This document shows, piece by piece, positions 44,131 to 53,700 of a stretch of 64,000 nucleotides of DNA (within the stretch, counting starts at the first letter, position 1; each line of letters begins with the position of its first letter). Both the position numbers and the translations under genes were made by a program. Below the pieces are notes generated by a model. That model was not told the DNA's origin, did no database searches, and saw only the letters and a program-made list of their open reading frames with translations. The DNA comes from Micromonospora thermarum (GTDB taxonomy: Bacteria > Actinomycetota > Actinomycetes > Mycobacteriales > Micromonosporaceae), in the NCBI RefSeq assembly GCF_012034245.1, contig NZ_JAATEO010000012.1, forward strand, positions 112,684-176,683, read 5' to 3'.

Positions 44131-45891
44131 TCAGCCGTTCTCCCGCCAGCGGTTGGTGATCGGCAGCCGGCGGTCCCGCCCGAACGCCTTCATGGAGATC
44201 TTCGTGCCGGGCGCGGACTGCCGGCGCTTGTACTCGGCGGTATCCACCATCCGCAGCACCCGGTCCACCACCGCCGGGTCGTGGCCGGACTCGACGAGCC
44301 CGTCCCGGCCCAGGTCGCCGTCGACGTACCCGATCAGGATCGGGTCGAGCACGTCGTAGTCGGGGAGGGTGTCGCTGTCGAGCTGCCCGGGGCTCAGCTC
44401 GGCCGACGGCGGCTTGCCGATCGAGTTCTCCGGGATCGGCGCGGTCTCGCCGCGCCGGGCGGCGTCCCCGTTGCGCCACGTGGCGAGCCGCCAGATCAGC
44501 GTCTTCCACACGTCCTTGACGGGGTTGAAGCCGCCGACCGAGTCGCCGTAGAGGGTGGAGTAGCCGACCGCCAGCTCGCTCTTGTTGCCCGTGGTCAGCA
44601 CCAGGTGGCCCTCCTGGTTCGACAGGGCCATGAGGATCACCCCGCGGACCCGGGCCTGGAGGTTCTCCACCGAGACGCCGGACAGGGACATGTTGGCCAG
44701 GAACGTGTCGACCATCGGCTGGATCGGCTCGATCCGGTAGTCCAGGCCGGTGCGCTTGGCCAGGTCCGCCGCGTCCTCCCGGGAGTGCACGGAGGAGTGC
44801 TGGCTCGGCATCGACACCCCGACCACCCGGTCGGCGCCGAGCGCGTCGACCGCGAGGGCCGCGCAGACCGCCGAGTCGATGCCGCCGGACAGGCCGAGCA
44901 CCACCGACGGGAACCGGTTCTTGTTGACGTAGTCGCGCAGGCCCAGCACCAGCGCCTGCCACACCTCGGCCTCGTCGGCCACCGGCTCGATGACACCGCC
45001 GGTCACCGCCGGGCCCGCGGGGGCGGCCGGCACCGAGCCGACGGTACGGCGAACCACCCGCAGCGCGTCGGCCAGCTCCGCGTCGTCGTCGGCGCGGGGC
45101 GTCGCCTCGGGCAGCTCGACGTCGTGCACGAGCAGGTGCTCGACGAACTGCGGCGCCCGGGCCAGCAGCGTCCCGTCCGCCGTCACGATCATCGAGTCGC
45201 CCTCGAAGACCAGCTCGTCCTGGCCGCCGATCATGTTGACGTACGCGATGGTGGCCCCGGCCTCGGCGGCCCGGCGGCGGACCAGCGGCAGCCGGATGTC
45301 GTCCTTGTTCAGCTCGTACGGCGAGCCGTTGATGTTGAGGACCAGGCCGACGCCGGCCTGGCGGGCGGCGGCGAACGGGCCCCCGGCCTGCCACAGGTCC
45401 TCGCAGATGGTCAGCGCGACGTCCACCCCGCCGATCCGGACCACGGTCAGCATGTTCCCGGGGACGAAGTACCGGTCCTCGTCGAAGACCCCGTAGTTCG
45501 GCAGGTGGTGCTTGAAGTAGGTGGCGACGGTCCCGCCACCGTGCAGCAGGGCGGCGGCGTTGCGCGCACCGTGACCCGGCTCCGCGTCCCCGCTGACCTG
45601 CGGCGGGCCGTCCGCGTCCAGGTAGCCGACGAGCACCGGCAGGTCGCCCAGGCCGTCCGCCGCGAGGTCGGCCGCGAGCCGCTCCAGCGCCGCCTTCGAC
45701 GCCGCCACGAAGGACCGGCGGAAGACCAGGTCCTCGACCGGGTACCCGGTCAGCATCATCTCCGGGAACGCGACCAGTTGAGCGCCGGCGTCGGCGGCGC
45801 GCCTGGTCCACTCCCGGATCAGCGCGGCGTTGCCGCTGAGGTCGCCGACGGTCGGGTTGACCTGGCAGAGGGCGAGACGCAGGGTGGGCAT
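44131..45891 (-). CDS. nadE: Glutamine-dependent NAD+ synthetase
   Basis: A 586-aa two-domain enzyme. The N-terminal nitrilase-like glutaminase (1-270) has the Glu-Lys-Cys triad in FPEMMLTGYP, YFKHHLPNYGVFDE and TICEDLWQAG. The C-terminal synthetase carries the P-loop LGLSGGIDSAV and TGNKSELAVGYSTLYGD. It amidates nicotinate-adenine dinucleotide in the last step of NAD synthesis, channelling ammonia from glutamine. ATG 45891 gives the typical start MPTLRLALCQVNPTVGD. It is divergent from glnA2. Confidence 0.97.
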   Translation of the reverse strand: MPTLRLALCQVNPTVGDLSGNAALIREWTRRAADAGAQLVAFPEMMLTGYPVEDLVFRRSFVAASKAALERLAADLAADGLGDLPVLVGYLDADGPPQVSGDAEPGHGARNAAALLHGGGTVATYFKHHLPNYGVFDEDRYFVPGNMLTVVRIGGVDVALTICEDLWQAGGPFAAARQAGVGLVLNINGSPYELNKDDIRLPLVRRRAAEAGATIAYVNMIGGQDELVFEGDSMIVTADGTLLARAPQFVEHLLVHDVELPEATPRADDDAELADALRVVRRTVGSVPAAPAGPAVTGGVIEPVADEAEVWQALVLGLRDYVNKNRFPSVVLGLSGGIDSAVCAALAVDALGADRVVGVSMPSQHSSVHSREDAADLAKRTGLDYRIEPIQPMVDTFLANMSLSGVSVENLQARVRGVILMALSNQEGHLVLTTGNKSELAVGYSTLYGDSVGGFNPVKDVWKTLIWRLATWRNGDAARRGETAPIPENSIGKPPSAELSPGQLDSDTLPDYDVLDPILIGYVDGDLGRDGLVESGHDPAVVDRVLRMVDTAEYKRRQSAPGTKISMKAFGRDRRLPITNRWRENG

Positions 45892-46011
45892 GCCCTCATC
45901 TTGCCCCAGCCGCCAGGACCCGACACGGTCCGCCCGGGAGACGACGGCCACCCCCGGACGGGGGGACGGCAACCGGGGTGGGACTGGGCGGGACGAGCGC
46001 CGGCAGGTCGC

Positions 46012-46027
46012 GTAACGTCGGCGTAAC
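46012..46027 (+). promoter_or_regulatory. Candidate GlnR box upstream of glnA2
   Basis: GTAAC (46012-46016), six bases GTCGGC, GTAAC (46023-46027): a GTnAC-n6-GnAAC match to the actinobacterial GlnR motif, 76 bases before the glnA2 start. The match is weaker than the one at glnA1 (second half GTAAC rather than GAAAC). Confidence 0.45.
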
Positions 46028-46103
46028 GAGGCCGGTGGAGACTGGTCGGTCAGGCCGGGGCGCCCCCGGTCGAAGGCGGACAACAGGGTCGCGAGGGGTA
46101 GAA

Positions 46104-47453
46104 GTGGACCGTCAGCAGGAGTTCGTCCTCCGAACGCTGGAAGAGCGGGACATCCGGTTCGTCCGGCTGTGGTTCACCGACGTGCTGGGCACGCTGAAGA
46201 GCGTGTCGGTGGCCCCTGCCGAACTGGAGGCGGCGTTCGAGGAGGGCATCGGGTTCGACGGCTCGGCGATCGAGGGCTTCGCCCGGGTCTTCGAGTCCGA
46301 CATGGTCGCCATGCCCGACCCGACCACGTTCCAGGTCTTCCCGTTCGAGGGGGGCGTCAGCGGCGAGAGCGCCCGGATGTTCTGCGACATCCTGCTCCCC
46401 GACGGCGGCCCGTCCTGGGCCGACCCGCGGCACGTGCTGCGCCGGGCCCTGTCCAAGGCGGCCGAGAAGGGCTTCACCTTCTACACCCACCCCGAGATCG
46501 AGTTCTTCCTGCTGGAGAACGGCCCGATGGACGGCTCGGTGCCCACCCCGGTCGACACCGGCGGGTACTTCGAGCACACCACCCACGCGGTCGCCCGGGA
46601 CTTCCGCCGCCAGGCGGTGCTCGCGCTGGAGCGGATCGGCATCTCGGTCGAGTTCAGCCACCACGAGGTGGCCCCCGGCCAGCAGGAGATCGACCTGCGG
46701 TACGCCGACGCGCTGACCACCGCCGACAACATCATGACCTTCCGGCACGTGGTCAAGGAGGTGGCGCTCTCCACCGGCGTGCAGGCCACCTTCATGCCGA
46801 AGCCGTTCACCGACCAGCCGGGCAGCGGGATGCACACCCACCTGTCGCTGTTCGAGGGGGAGCGCAACGCGTTCCACGACGCCGGTGACCCGATGAAGCT
46901 GTCCAAGGTGGCCCGCGCGTTCATCGCCGGCCTGCTCGTGCACGCCCGGGAGTACACGGCGGTCACCAACCAGTGGGTCAACTCGTACAAGCGGCTGTTC
47001 CCGCAGGCCCTGCCGGACCGGGTGACCGAGAGCCCCGCGTACGTCTGCTGGGGCCACCTCAACCGGTCCGCGCTGGTCCGCGTCCCGGCGTACGGCAAGC
47101 CGAACTCCGCCCGCGTGGAGGTCCGGTCGCTCGACTCGGCGGCCAACCCGTACCTGGCCTTCGCGGTGCTGCTCGGCGCCGGGATGAAGGGCATCGAGGA
47201 GGGGTACGAGCTGCCGCCGGGCGCCGAGGACGACGTCTGGTCGCTGACCAGCGCCGAGCGTCGGGCGATGGGGTACGAGCCGCTGCCGGAGAACCTGTCC
47301 GAGGCGATCGACGTGATGGCCGGCTCCGAACTGGTCGCCGAGGTGCTCGGCGAGCACGTCTTCGACTTCTTCCTGCGCAACAAGCGGGCCGAGTGGGAGC
47401 AGTACCGCCGCGAGGTCACCCCGTACGAGCGGCAGCGCTACCTGTCGCTCTAA
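46104..47453 (+). CDS. Glutamine synthetase, GlnA2-type
   Basis: A 449-aa type I glutamine synthetase family protein. Motifs are [40 protein letters not shown], and VRSLDSAANPYLAFAVLL. The C-terminal region that carries the adenylylation tyrosine in regulated enzymes reads VWSLTSAERRAMGYEPLPEN, without the Y-D-L-P context, so GlnE control is not expected. It corresponds to mycobacterial glnA2 (Rv2222c), where an alternative role in gamma-glutamylated metabolites has been proposed. It starts at GTG 46104 and stops immediately at the nested repeat. Confidence 0.93.
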   Translation: MDRQQEFVLRTLEERDIRFVRLWFTDVLGTLKSVSVAPAELEAAFEEGIGFDGSAIEGFARVFESDMVAMPDPTTFQVFPFEGGVSGESARMFCDILLPDGGPSWADPRHVLRRALSKAAEKGFTFYTHPEIEFFLLENGPMDGSVPTPVDTGGYFEHTTHAVARDFRRQAVLALERIGISVEFSHHEVAPGQQEIDLRYADALTTADNIMTFRHVVKEVALSTGVQATFMPKPFTDQPGSGMHTHLSLFEGERNAFHDAGDPMKLSKVARAFIAGLLVHAREYTAVTNQWVNSYKRLFPQALPDRVTESPAYVCWGHLNRSALVRVPAYGKPNSARVEVRSLDSAANPYLAFAVLLGAGMKGIEEGYELPPGAEDDVWSLTSAERRAMGYEPLPENLSEAIDVMAGSELVAEVLGEHVFDFFLRNKRAEWEQYRREVTPYERQRYLSL

Positions 47454-47616
47454 GAGACTGTCGGGGAGCCGCACGGCGGCTGCGGCGGGCCCAGGCGACG
47501 ACCGGCGGCGTTGGAGATCGGTCCGGATACAACACCGGTATCCGAACCGATCTCCGCCTTGCCGGATCGCCGCCTGGACTCCGCCTCGCTCGCCCCGCGG
47601 CTCCCCGACAGTCTCT
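47453..47616. repeat. 164-bp nested inverted repeat, MITE- or terminator-like
   Basis: The outer arms (47453-47472, AGAGACTGTCGGGGAGCCGC; 47597-47616) are a perfect 20-bp inverted repeat. Inside, arms at 47513-47530 and 47538-47555 (GGAGATCGGTCCGGATAC-type) form a second hairpin with one mismatch. The element begins on the last base of the glnA2 stop codon. It has no gene. Its terminal inverted repeats and short length resemble a miniature transposon, but a terminator role is also possible. Confidence 0.85.
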
Positions 47617-47704
47617 AGGGGATCGCCGGGCTGGCGCGCTGCCGCTATCGTCTCGATCACCGCGCCCGCACCCCTGCCGGGCGCCGGAGGTCGGGAGGCG
47701 TTCG

Positions 47705-48130
47705 GTGCTGGAGGATCTGCTCAGTGGTGCCTGGCAGAGCGTGGTGTTCGGGGTCGTCGGCGTGGGGCTGATGGCCGCCGGGTTCGTCCTGGTCGACCTG
47801 CTGACTCCCGGCCGGCTGCGGGAGCTGATCTGGGAGCGCCGCAACGGCAACGCCGCGCTGCTGCTCGCCGCCAACCAGCTCGGCATCGCCGGGATCGTGT
47901 TCACCGCGATCCTGACCAGCTACAGCGACTTCGCCAAGGGACTGGCCTCCACGGTGATCTTCGGCCTGGTCGGCCTCGGCATCATGGCCCTGGCGTTCGT
48001 CGTGCTCGACCTGCTCACCCCCGGCAAGCTGGGCGCGATCATCTGCTCCGACGAGCCGCACCCGGCCGCCCGGGTCAGCGCCGCCACGCACTTCGGCGCC
48101 GCCCTGATCGTCTGCGCCTGCATCGCCTGA
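47705..48130 (+). CDS. DUF350 membrane protein
   Basis: A 141-aa protein with four hydrophobic helices and the internal duplication typical of DUF350: FVLVDLLTPGRLRELIWE in the first half and FVVLDLLTPGKLGAIICS in the second, the repeated DLLTPG being the family signature. Members are small inner-membrane proteins of unknown function. The GTG start at 47705 is followed by a strong coding pattern. Confidence 0.88.
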   Translation: MLEDLLSGAWQSVVFGVVGVGLMAAGFVLVDLLTPGRLRELIWERRNGNAALLLAANQLGIAGIVFTAILTSYSDFAKGLASTVIFGLVGLGIMALAFVVLDLLTPGKLGAIICSDEPHPAARVSAATHFGAALIVCACIA

Positions 48131-48281
48131 CCGGTCCGGTCCCGACCGCGGGACGCCCCGGCCGCATCGTCCATTCCGGACGGGCGGCTGTCGTCAGGTT
48201 CGACGGGCAGCGGGGGAACATCGGTTCGTGGCAGGCCGGTGCCGTCCGCCCCGGCCGCGCTGCCGGGGCGGACGGCGTCCG

Positions 48282-48740
48282 TCACTTGCCGCCGAAGCCG
48301 CCCGGCCCGCCGTGGCCGCCGCGCCCGCCCGGGCCCGGGAAGACCCCGGCCTCGGCCGCGGCGATGATCGCGTCGGCCTGCTCGCGGGTGAGCTTGCCGT
48401 CCTCGACCGCCTGGTCCAGCCGCTCCTTCAGCGCGGCCTGCCGGTCGGCGGCGTCCGGGCGCTCGGGCCGGTCGTCCTTCCGCTGCTCGCGCAGCTTCTC
48501 CAGCGCGGCCGTCACCTTGTCGGTCGAGACGCCCAACTCCTTCGCGAGGGCCTCGGCGAACTCCGCCTGCCGGTCGGCCCGCTGCTGCTGCCGGTCGGTG
48601 TCCTCGCTGGTGCTGGCGCCCGGCGAGGGCGAGGTGGTGTCGGCGGCCAGCGCCACGGTCGGCGCCGCGACCCCGACGCCGAGCACGCCCGCGGCGGCGA
48701 GCCCCGCCAGCAGGTGCTTCTTGCGAATCGTGCGGGACAT
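48282..48740 (-). CDS. Secreted protein with helical repeats and Gly-rich tail
   Basis: A 152-aa protein. The signal peptide MSRTIRKKHLLAGLAAAGVLGV ends near VALAA, followed by a Ser/Thr/Pro/Glu stretch and two helical, DUF-like segments rich in Glu/Lys (FAEALAKELGVSTDKVTAAL; ALKERLDQAVEDGKLTREQAD), each resembling the clustered calcium-independent helical repeats seen in actinobacterial secreted proteins. It ends in GRGGHGGPGGFGGK. ATG 48740 has GGAGGAC eight bases upstream. Function unknown. Confidence 0.75.
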   Translation of the reverse strand: MSRTIRKKHLLAGLAAAGVLGVGVAAPTVALAADTTSPSPGASTSEDTDRQQQRADRQAEFAEALAKELGVSTDKVTAALEKLREQRKDDRPERPDAADRQAALKERLDQAVEDGKLTREQADAIIAAAEAGVFPGPGGRGGHGGPGGFGGK

Positions 48741-48898
48741 GTCGTCCTCCAACTCGTCGGTGGTGCGATGACCTCACCGACGGTGACCAGGGCGGCTGGG
48801 GGAAACCCGTGCCGAGCCTATGAATGGGCTGGCAATCGGCCCGCCAAGCCGGCCGGACAGACGGCCCAGGCCGACCCCGGACAGACCCAGATCCACCC

Positions 48899-48953
48899 AA
48901 CTTCGGGGAAGTTGCTCCTCCGCGCACGCCGAGGCAGCAACTTCCCCGAAGTT
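48899..48953. repeat. Palindromic intergenic repeat
   Basis: AACTTCGGGGAAGTTGCT (48899-48916) and AGCAACTTCCCCGAAGTT (48936-48953) are perfect reverse complements over 18 bases, with a 19-base loop. Each arm contains an inner palindrome (AACTTC...GAAGTT). It lies between two minus-strand genes, after the LD-carboxypeptidase and before the secreted protein. Confidence 0.85.
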
Positions 48954-48990
48954 GCCGGCGGGCGCCCGCCCGGCGGCATGCGCGGGGTGG

Positions 48991-49920
48991 TCAGCGGACG
49001 GCGGGCGCGACCGTGAGGGTGCCGGCGTCGGCGTCGAGGACCGCCTCGGTGCCGACCGGGACGGTGAGCTGCCCGATCCCGTGGCCGATCGGCAGACCTC
49101 CGAGAACCGGGACGCCGAGGTCGCCGAGGCGGTCGGTCAGGACGTCGGCGACGTCCACCGCCCACCCGTCCGCGCAGTCGGTGAACTGCCCCACCGCCAC
49201 CCCCGCCACGCCGTCGAGCACGCCGGCCCGGCGGAGCTGGGTGAGCATCCGGTCGATCTTGTACGGCGGCTCCTGGACCTCCTCCACGAGGAGCACCGCC
49301 CCGGTCAGGTCCGGCATGTCCGGGGTGCCGAGCGACGCCACGATCAGGCACAGGTTGCCGCCGAGCAGCGGGCCGGTGGCCCGGCCGGGCACCCGGACGC
49401 CGGAGGTCTCCTCCCCGTCGCGGGCCGCCACGGTCACCGGCTCGGTGGTCATCAACGCGGTGTGCAGTGACTGCGCCGAGTCCAGCGTCGTCCGCTCGTC
49501 CCGCCAGGCCGCCCCCGGGCCGTGCACGCCGGCCAGCCGGGCGCCCCGCCACAGCGCGAACTGGAGCGCGGTGATGTCGGAGAAGCCGGCGACCACCTTC
49601 GGGTCCCGGCGTACGGCGGCCATGTCGATCGCGTCCACCACCCGCTGCGCGCCGTAGCCGCCGCGGGTGCAGATCACGCCCCGCACCGAGGGGTCGGCGA
49701 ACGCGGCGTTCAGGTCCGCCGCCCGCAGCTCGTCGGCGCCGGCCAGGTAGCCCTGGCGGGCGTAGGCGTTCGGGGCGGGGACCGGCCGGAGCCCCCAGCC
49801 GGTGAGCAGCTCGACGCCCCGGGCCACCCGCTCGGGCCGCGTCGGACCGGACGGCGACACCAGCATGACCGTGTCGCCGGGGCGCAGCGCCGGCGGGCGG
49901 ACGACGTCTTCGGTGATCAC
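48991..49920 (-). CDS. LD-carboxypeptidase, peptidase family S66
   Basis: A 309-aa protein with S66 motifs: LRPGDTVMLVSPSG at the N-terminus, GVICTRGGYGAQRVV (the catalytic Ser position varies in the family), VVAGFSDITALQFALW, GPLLGGNLCLIVASLGT, VLLVEEVQEPPYKIDRML and GLPIGHGIGQLTVPVG (the His). It should cleave the D-Ala-ended tetrapeptides of recycled murein. Canonical Ser appears as FSDI. GTG 49920 is divergent from the amidotransferase gene 54 bases away. Confidence 0.88.
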   Translation of the reverse strand: MITEDVVRPPALRPGDTVMLVSPSGPTRPERVARGVELLTGWGLRPVPAPNAYARQGYLAGADELRAADLNAAFADPSVRGVICTRGGYGAQRVVDAIDMAAVRRDPKVVAGFSDITALQFALWRGARLAGVHGPGAAWRDERTTLDSAQSLHTALMTTEPVTVAARDGEETSGVRVPGRATGPLLGGNLCLIVASLGTPDMPDLTGAVLLVEEVQEPPYKIDRMLTQLRRAGVLDGVAGVAVGQFTDCADGWAVDVADVLTDRLGDLGVPVLGGLPIGHGIGQLTVPVGTEAVLDADAGTLTVAPAVR

Positions 49921-49960
49921 AACCGCCGAGCCTAACCAGCTCTTCGGCGGGCGAACCGGA

Positions 49961-49966
49961 TAGCCT
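49961..49966 (+). promoter_or_regulatory. -10 element of the amidotransferase-glnE unit (leaderless-type)
   Basis: TAGCCT lies seven bases before GTG 49974, the spacing expected for a leaderless transcript. No ribosome site precedes the start. Confidence 0.4.
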
Positions 49967-49973
49967 CGACGGC

Positions 49974-50738
49974 GTGGCAACCGCGCTGGTGATCGAGAAC
50001 GACCCGACCGACGACGCCCGCCGGCTGGGGGAGTGGCTGACCGAGGCCGGCCTGGACCTGTGGGTGGTCCGGGCGCACGCCGGTGACGAACTGCCGGCCG
50101 ACCTGGAGGGGTACGCGGCGCTGGTGGTGCTCGGCGGCGAGCAGCAGGCGTACCCGCTGCCCGACGGGGCACCCGGGGCGCCCTGGTTCCCTCGGGTGGA
50201 GGCGCTGCTGCGCAAGGCGGTCCGGCACCGTGTGCCCACCCTGGGCATCTGCCTCGGCGCCCAGTTGCTCGCCACCGCGCACGCCGGCACCGTCGAGCGC
50301 AGCCCGTCCGGGCCGGAGGTCGGCCCCGGCGTGGTGGGCCGCCGCGACGCCGCCGAGGCGGACCCGCTCTTCCGGTACGTCCCGCTGATCCCGGACGTGC
50401 TCCAGTGGCACTCCGACGAGATTACCGAGCTGCCCGCCGGCGCGACCCTGCTCGCCGCCTCCACCCGCTACCCGCACCAGGCGTTCCGCCTCGGCGACCG
50501 GGCCTGGGGACTCCAGTTCCACATCGAGTGCGACACCGCGATGATCGCCGACTGGGCCACCGACTCGACGCTGCTCGCCGAGCTGGGCTACGACCCGGAG
50601 GTGGTGGTGGCGGCCTGCGATGCGGTGATGGGGGACGTCGAGGAGGTGTGGCAGCCGTTCGCGGCGCGCTTCGCCGCCCTGGCCCTCGGCGAGCTGGACG
50701 AGGGCAGCCGCCGCAGCCTGCCCCTGCTCGGGCACTGA
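49974..50738 (+). CDS. Class I glutamine amidotransferase-like protein
   Basis: A 254-aa protein with the class I amidotransferase core: LVVLGGEQQAYP, the Cys nucleophile in TLGICLGAQLLATA, FRLGDRAWGLQFHIECDT (His-Glu). It is typical of the stand-alone GMP-synthase-like amidotransferases encoded just before glnE in actinomycetes. Its stop overlaps the glnE start (TGATG), so both are made together. Its substrate is unknown; a link to glutamine metabolism is inferred from position. Confidence 0.88.
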   Translation: MATALVIENDPTDDARRLGEWLTEAGLDLWVVRAHAGDELPADLEGYAALVVLGGEQQAYPLPDGAPGAPWFPRVEALLRKAVRHRVPTLGICLGAQLLATAHAGTVERSPSGPEVGPGVVGRRDAAEADPLFRYVPLIPDVLQWHSDEITELPAGATLLAASTRYPHQAFRLGDRAWGLQFHIECDTAMIADWATDSTLLAELGYDPEVVVAACDAVMGDVEEVWQPFAARFAALALGELDEGSRRSLPLLGH

Positions 50739-53700
50739 TGAGCCGGCCGACCAGGGCCGCGGGACGGCTCGCCCGGTACGGGTTCGGCGCCGGTGACGTG
50801 GGTCTCCGCGCCGCCGACCTGCTCGGCCCCGACGGGCTGGGCCTGTGGCGGCCGGACACCCAGGAGCCGGCCGACGAGCCGGCGGCGGAGCTGCTCGCCG
50901 CCCTGTCCCGGGCCGCCGACCCCGACCTGGCGCTGCGCCAGCTGCACCGGCTGGTCGAGGCCGAGCGCCGTGCGGCGGGCGGCGACGACGTGGCGGCCGT
51001 CCGCGGCGCGGGCGGGGTGCCGGCGGCGCGCGGCGCGGGGAGTGCCCGGCCGGCGCGGGCCGACGGGCCGGCTGGCGGGCCCGGTCCGGCGGGGACAGGA
51101 TCCGCCGATTCCGGAGGTGCCGGTCCGGCGGGAGGCGCGAACGGCGGCATCGGCACCGGATCCGCCCTGATCGAGGCGTTGCACGACGATGCGGGGCTGC
51201 GCCGGCGGCTGCTCGCGGTGCTCGGCGCCTCGTCGGCGCTCGGTGACCACCTGGTCGCCAACCCCGGCCAGTGGGCGACGCTGCGCACCGCCCCGGACGG
51301 GCTGGCTCCGCCCGCCGACGGGCGGCTCGAGCTGAGCGGCGCGGGGCAGCCGATCGCGGTGCTGCGGACCGCGTACCGCCTGGCGTTGCTGCGGATCGCG
51401 GCGGCCGACCTGACCGGTGGCCGCGGGCTGGAGCAGACGATGGCCGCGCTGTCCGCGCTGGCCGACGCGACGCTCGCCGCCGCGTACGAGATCGCCGTGA
51501 GTGAGTTGCCGGAGGGCACATCCCGGCCGCGGCTCGCCGTGGTGGCGATGGGCAAGTGCGGCGGGGACGAGCTGAACTACGTCTCCGACGTCGACGTCAT
51601 CTTCGTGGCGGCCGAGGACGACGACCTCCCCGCGGCCACCACGATCGCCACCCGGCTGATCCACATCTGCGGGCTGGTCGCCTGGCCGGTCGACGCCGCG
51701 CTGCGGCCGGAGGGCAACCGGGGCCCGCTGGTGCGCACGCTCGCCAGCCACCTCGCCTACTACCGGCGCTGGGCCCGGACCTGGGAGTTCCAGGCGCTGC
51801 TGAAGGCCCGGCCGGCGGCCGGCGACCTGGCCCTGGGCCGGGAGTGGATCGACCAGCTCGCCCCGCTGGTCTGGCGGGCCGCCGAGCGGCCCGAGGCGGT
51901 CGAGGACGTGCGCGCCATGCGCCGCAAGATCATCGACAACATCCCGCCGAAGGAGCTGGAACGCGAGATCAAGCGCGGCCCGGGCGGGCTGCGCGACATC
52001 GAGTTCGCGGTGCAGTTGCTGCAACTCGTGCACGGCCGCGTCGACGAGACGCTGCGGGTGCCCGGCACGGTCCCGGCGCTGCGGGCGCTGGTCGCCGGCG
52101 GCTACGTCGGGCGGGCCGACGGGGAGGCGCTGCTGCGCGGCTACCGCTTCCTGCGCGCCGTCGAGCACCGGCTCCAGCTCCAGGGCCTGCGCCGGACCCA
52201 CACCGTGCCGACCGACCCGGCCGCGCTGCGCTGGCTGGCCGCCGCGCTCGGCTACGCGGCCACGCCGGGCCGCAGCGCCGTCGAGGAGTTCCGCGCCGAG
52301 TGGGTCACCCACGCCACCGAGGTACGCCGGCTGCACGCCAAGCTGCTCTACCGGCCCCTGCTGGAGTCGGTCGCCCGGGTTCCCGCCGACGGGCTGCGGC
52401 TCACCCCCGAGGCGGCCCGCAACCGGCTGGAGATCCTCGGCTTCGCCGACCCGGCCGGGGCGCTGCGGCACCTCCAGGCCCTCACCGGCGGCGTGAGCCG
52501 TACCGCCGCGATCCAACGCACCCTGCTGCCGGTGCTGCTCAGTGAGTTCGCCGACGCCCCCGAGCCGGACCGTGGGCTGCTCAACTACCGCCAGGTCTCC
52601 GACAAGCTCGGCAGCACCCCCTGGTACCTGCGGCTGCTGCGTGACGAGGGGCCGGTGGCCCGCCGGCTCGCCCGGGTGCTCTCCTCCTCCCGGTACGCGG
52701 CCGACCTGCTCGCCCGCGAGCCGGAGGCGCTGCGCCTGCTCGCCGAGGAGAGCGAGCTGGCCCCGCGCCCGCGCGACGTGCTGTGCGAGGGCTTCGCGGC
52801 GGCGGCCGCCCGGCACGTCGACGACCCGGTGGAGGCGACCCGGGCGGTCCGCGCACTGCGCCGCCGGGAGCTGGTCCGGCTGGCCTGCGCCGACGTGCTG
52901 AGTCGCGCCGGCTCCCTCACTCCGTCGCCACCCCGCGCCGAGGAGCGTGCCGCGCCCGGGGCCGGGACGTCACCGCCAACCCTGGGCCTCGCCGACGTGA
53001 CCGCCGTGGGCACCGCGCTGGCCGACGTCACCGACGCCACGCTGGCCGCCGCCCTGCGGACCGCCCGGGCGTCGCAGGCACCCGTGCCGGGCCTGCGGTT
53101 CGCGGTGATCGGGATGGGCCGGCTCGGCGGGTACGAGTCGAACTACCTCTCCGACGCCGACGTGCTGTTCGTCTACGACCTGCCGGACGGCGTCAGCGAC
53201 GGCGCGGCGGGCGCCGCCGCCCACGCGATCGCCGAGGAACTGCGCCGGCTGCTCGGCATGCCCGCCCCCGACCCGCCGCTCGGCGTCGACGCCGACCTGC
53301 GCCCCGAGGGCCGGCAGGGGCCGTTGGTCCGCAGCCTCGCCGCGTACGCCCAGTACTACGCCCGCTGGTCGAAGGTGTGGGAGGCGCAGGCGCTGCTACG
53401 GGCCCGGTTCGTGTGCGGCGACGCCGACCTGGGCGCCGAGTTCGAGGCGATGATCGACCCGGTGCGGTACCCGGCCGACGGGCTGACCCGCGAGCAGGTC
53501 GTCGAGATCCGTCGCATCAAGGCCCGGGTGGAGACCGAGCGGCTGCCCCGGGGCGCCGACCCGGCCACCCACACCAAGCTGGGCCGGGGCGGGCTGTCCG
53601 ACGTCGAGTGGGCGGTGCAGCTGCTCCAGCTCCGGCACGCCGGGCGACTTCCGGCGCTGCGCGGGACGCGTACGCTCGACGCCCTCGCGGCCGCGCGGGA

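Noticed and set aside
47453..47616. A full insertion sequence at the nested inverted repeat
   Set aside because: Only 164 bases lie between the ends and no transposase frame fits, so at most it is a miniature element.
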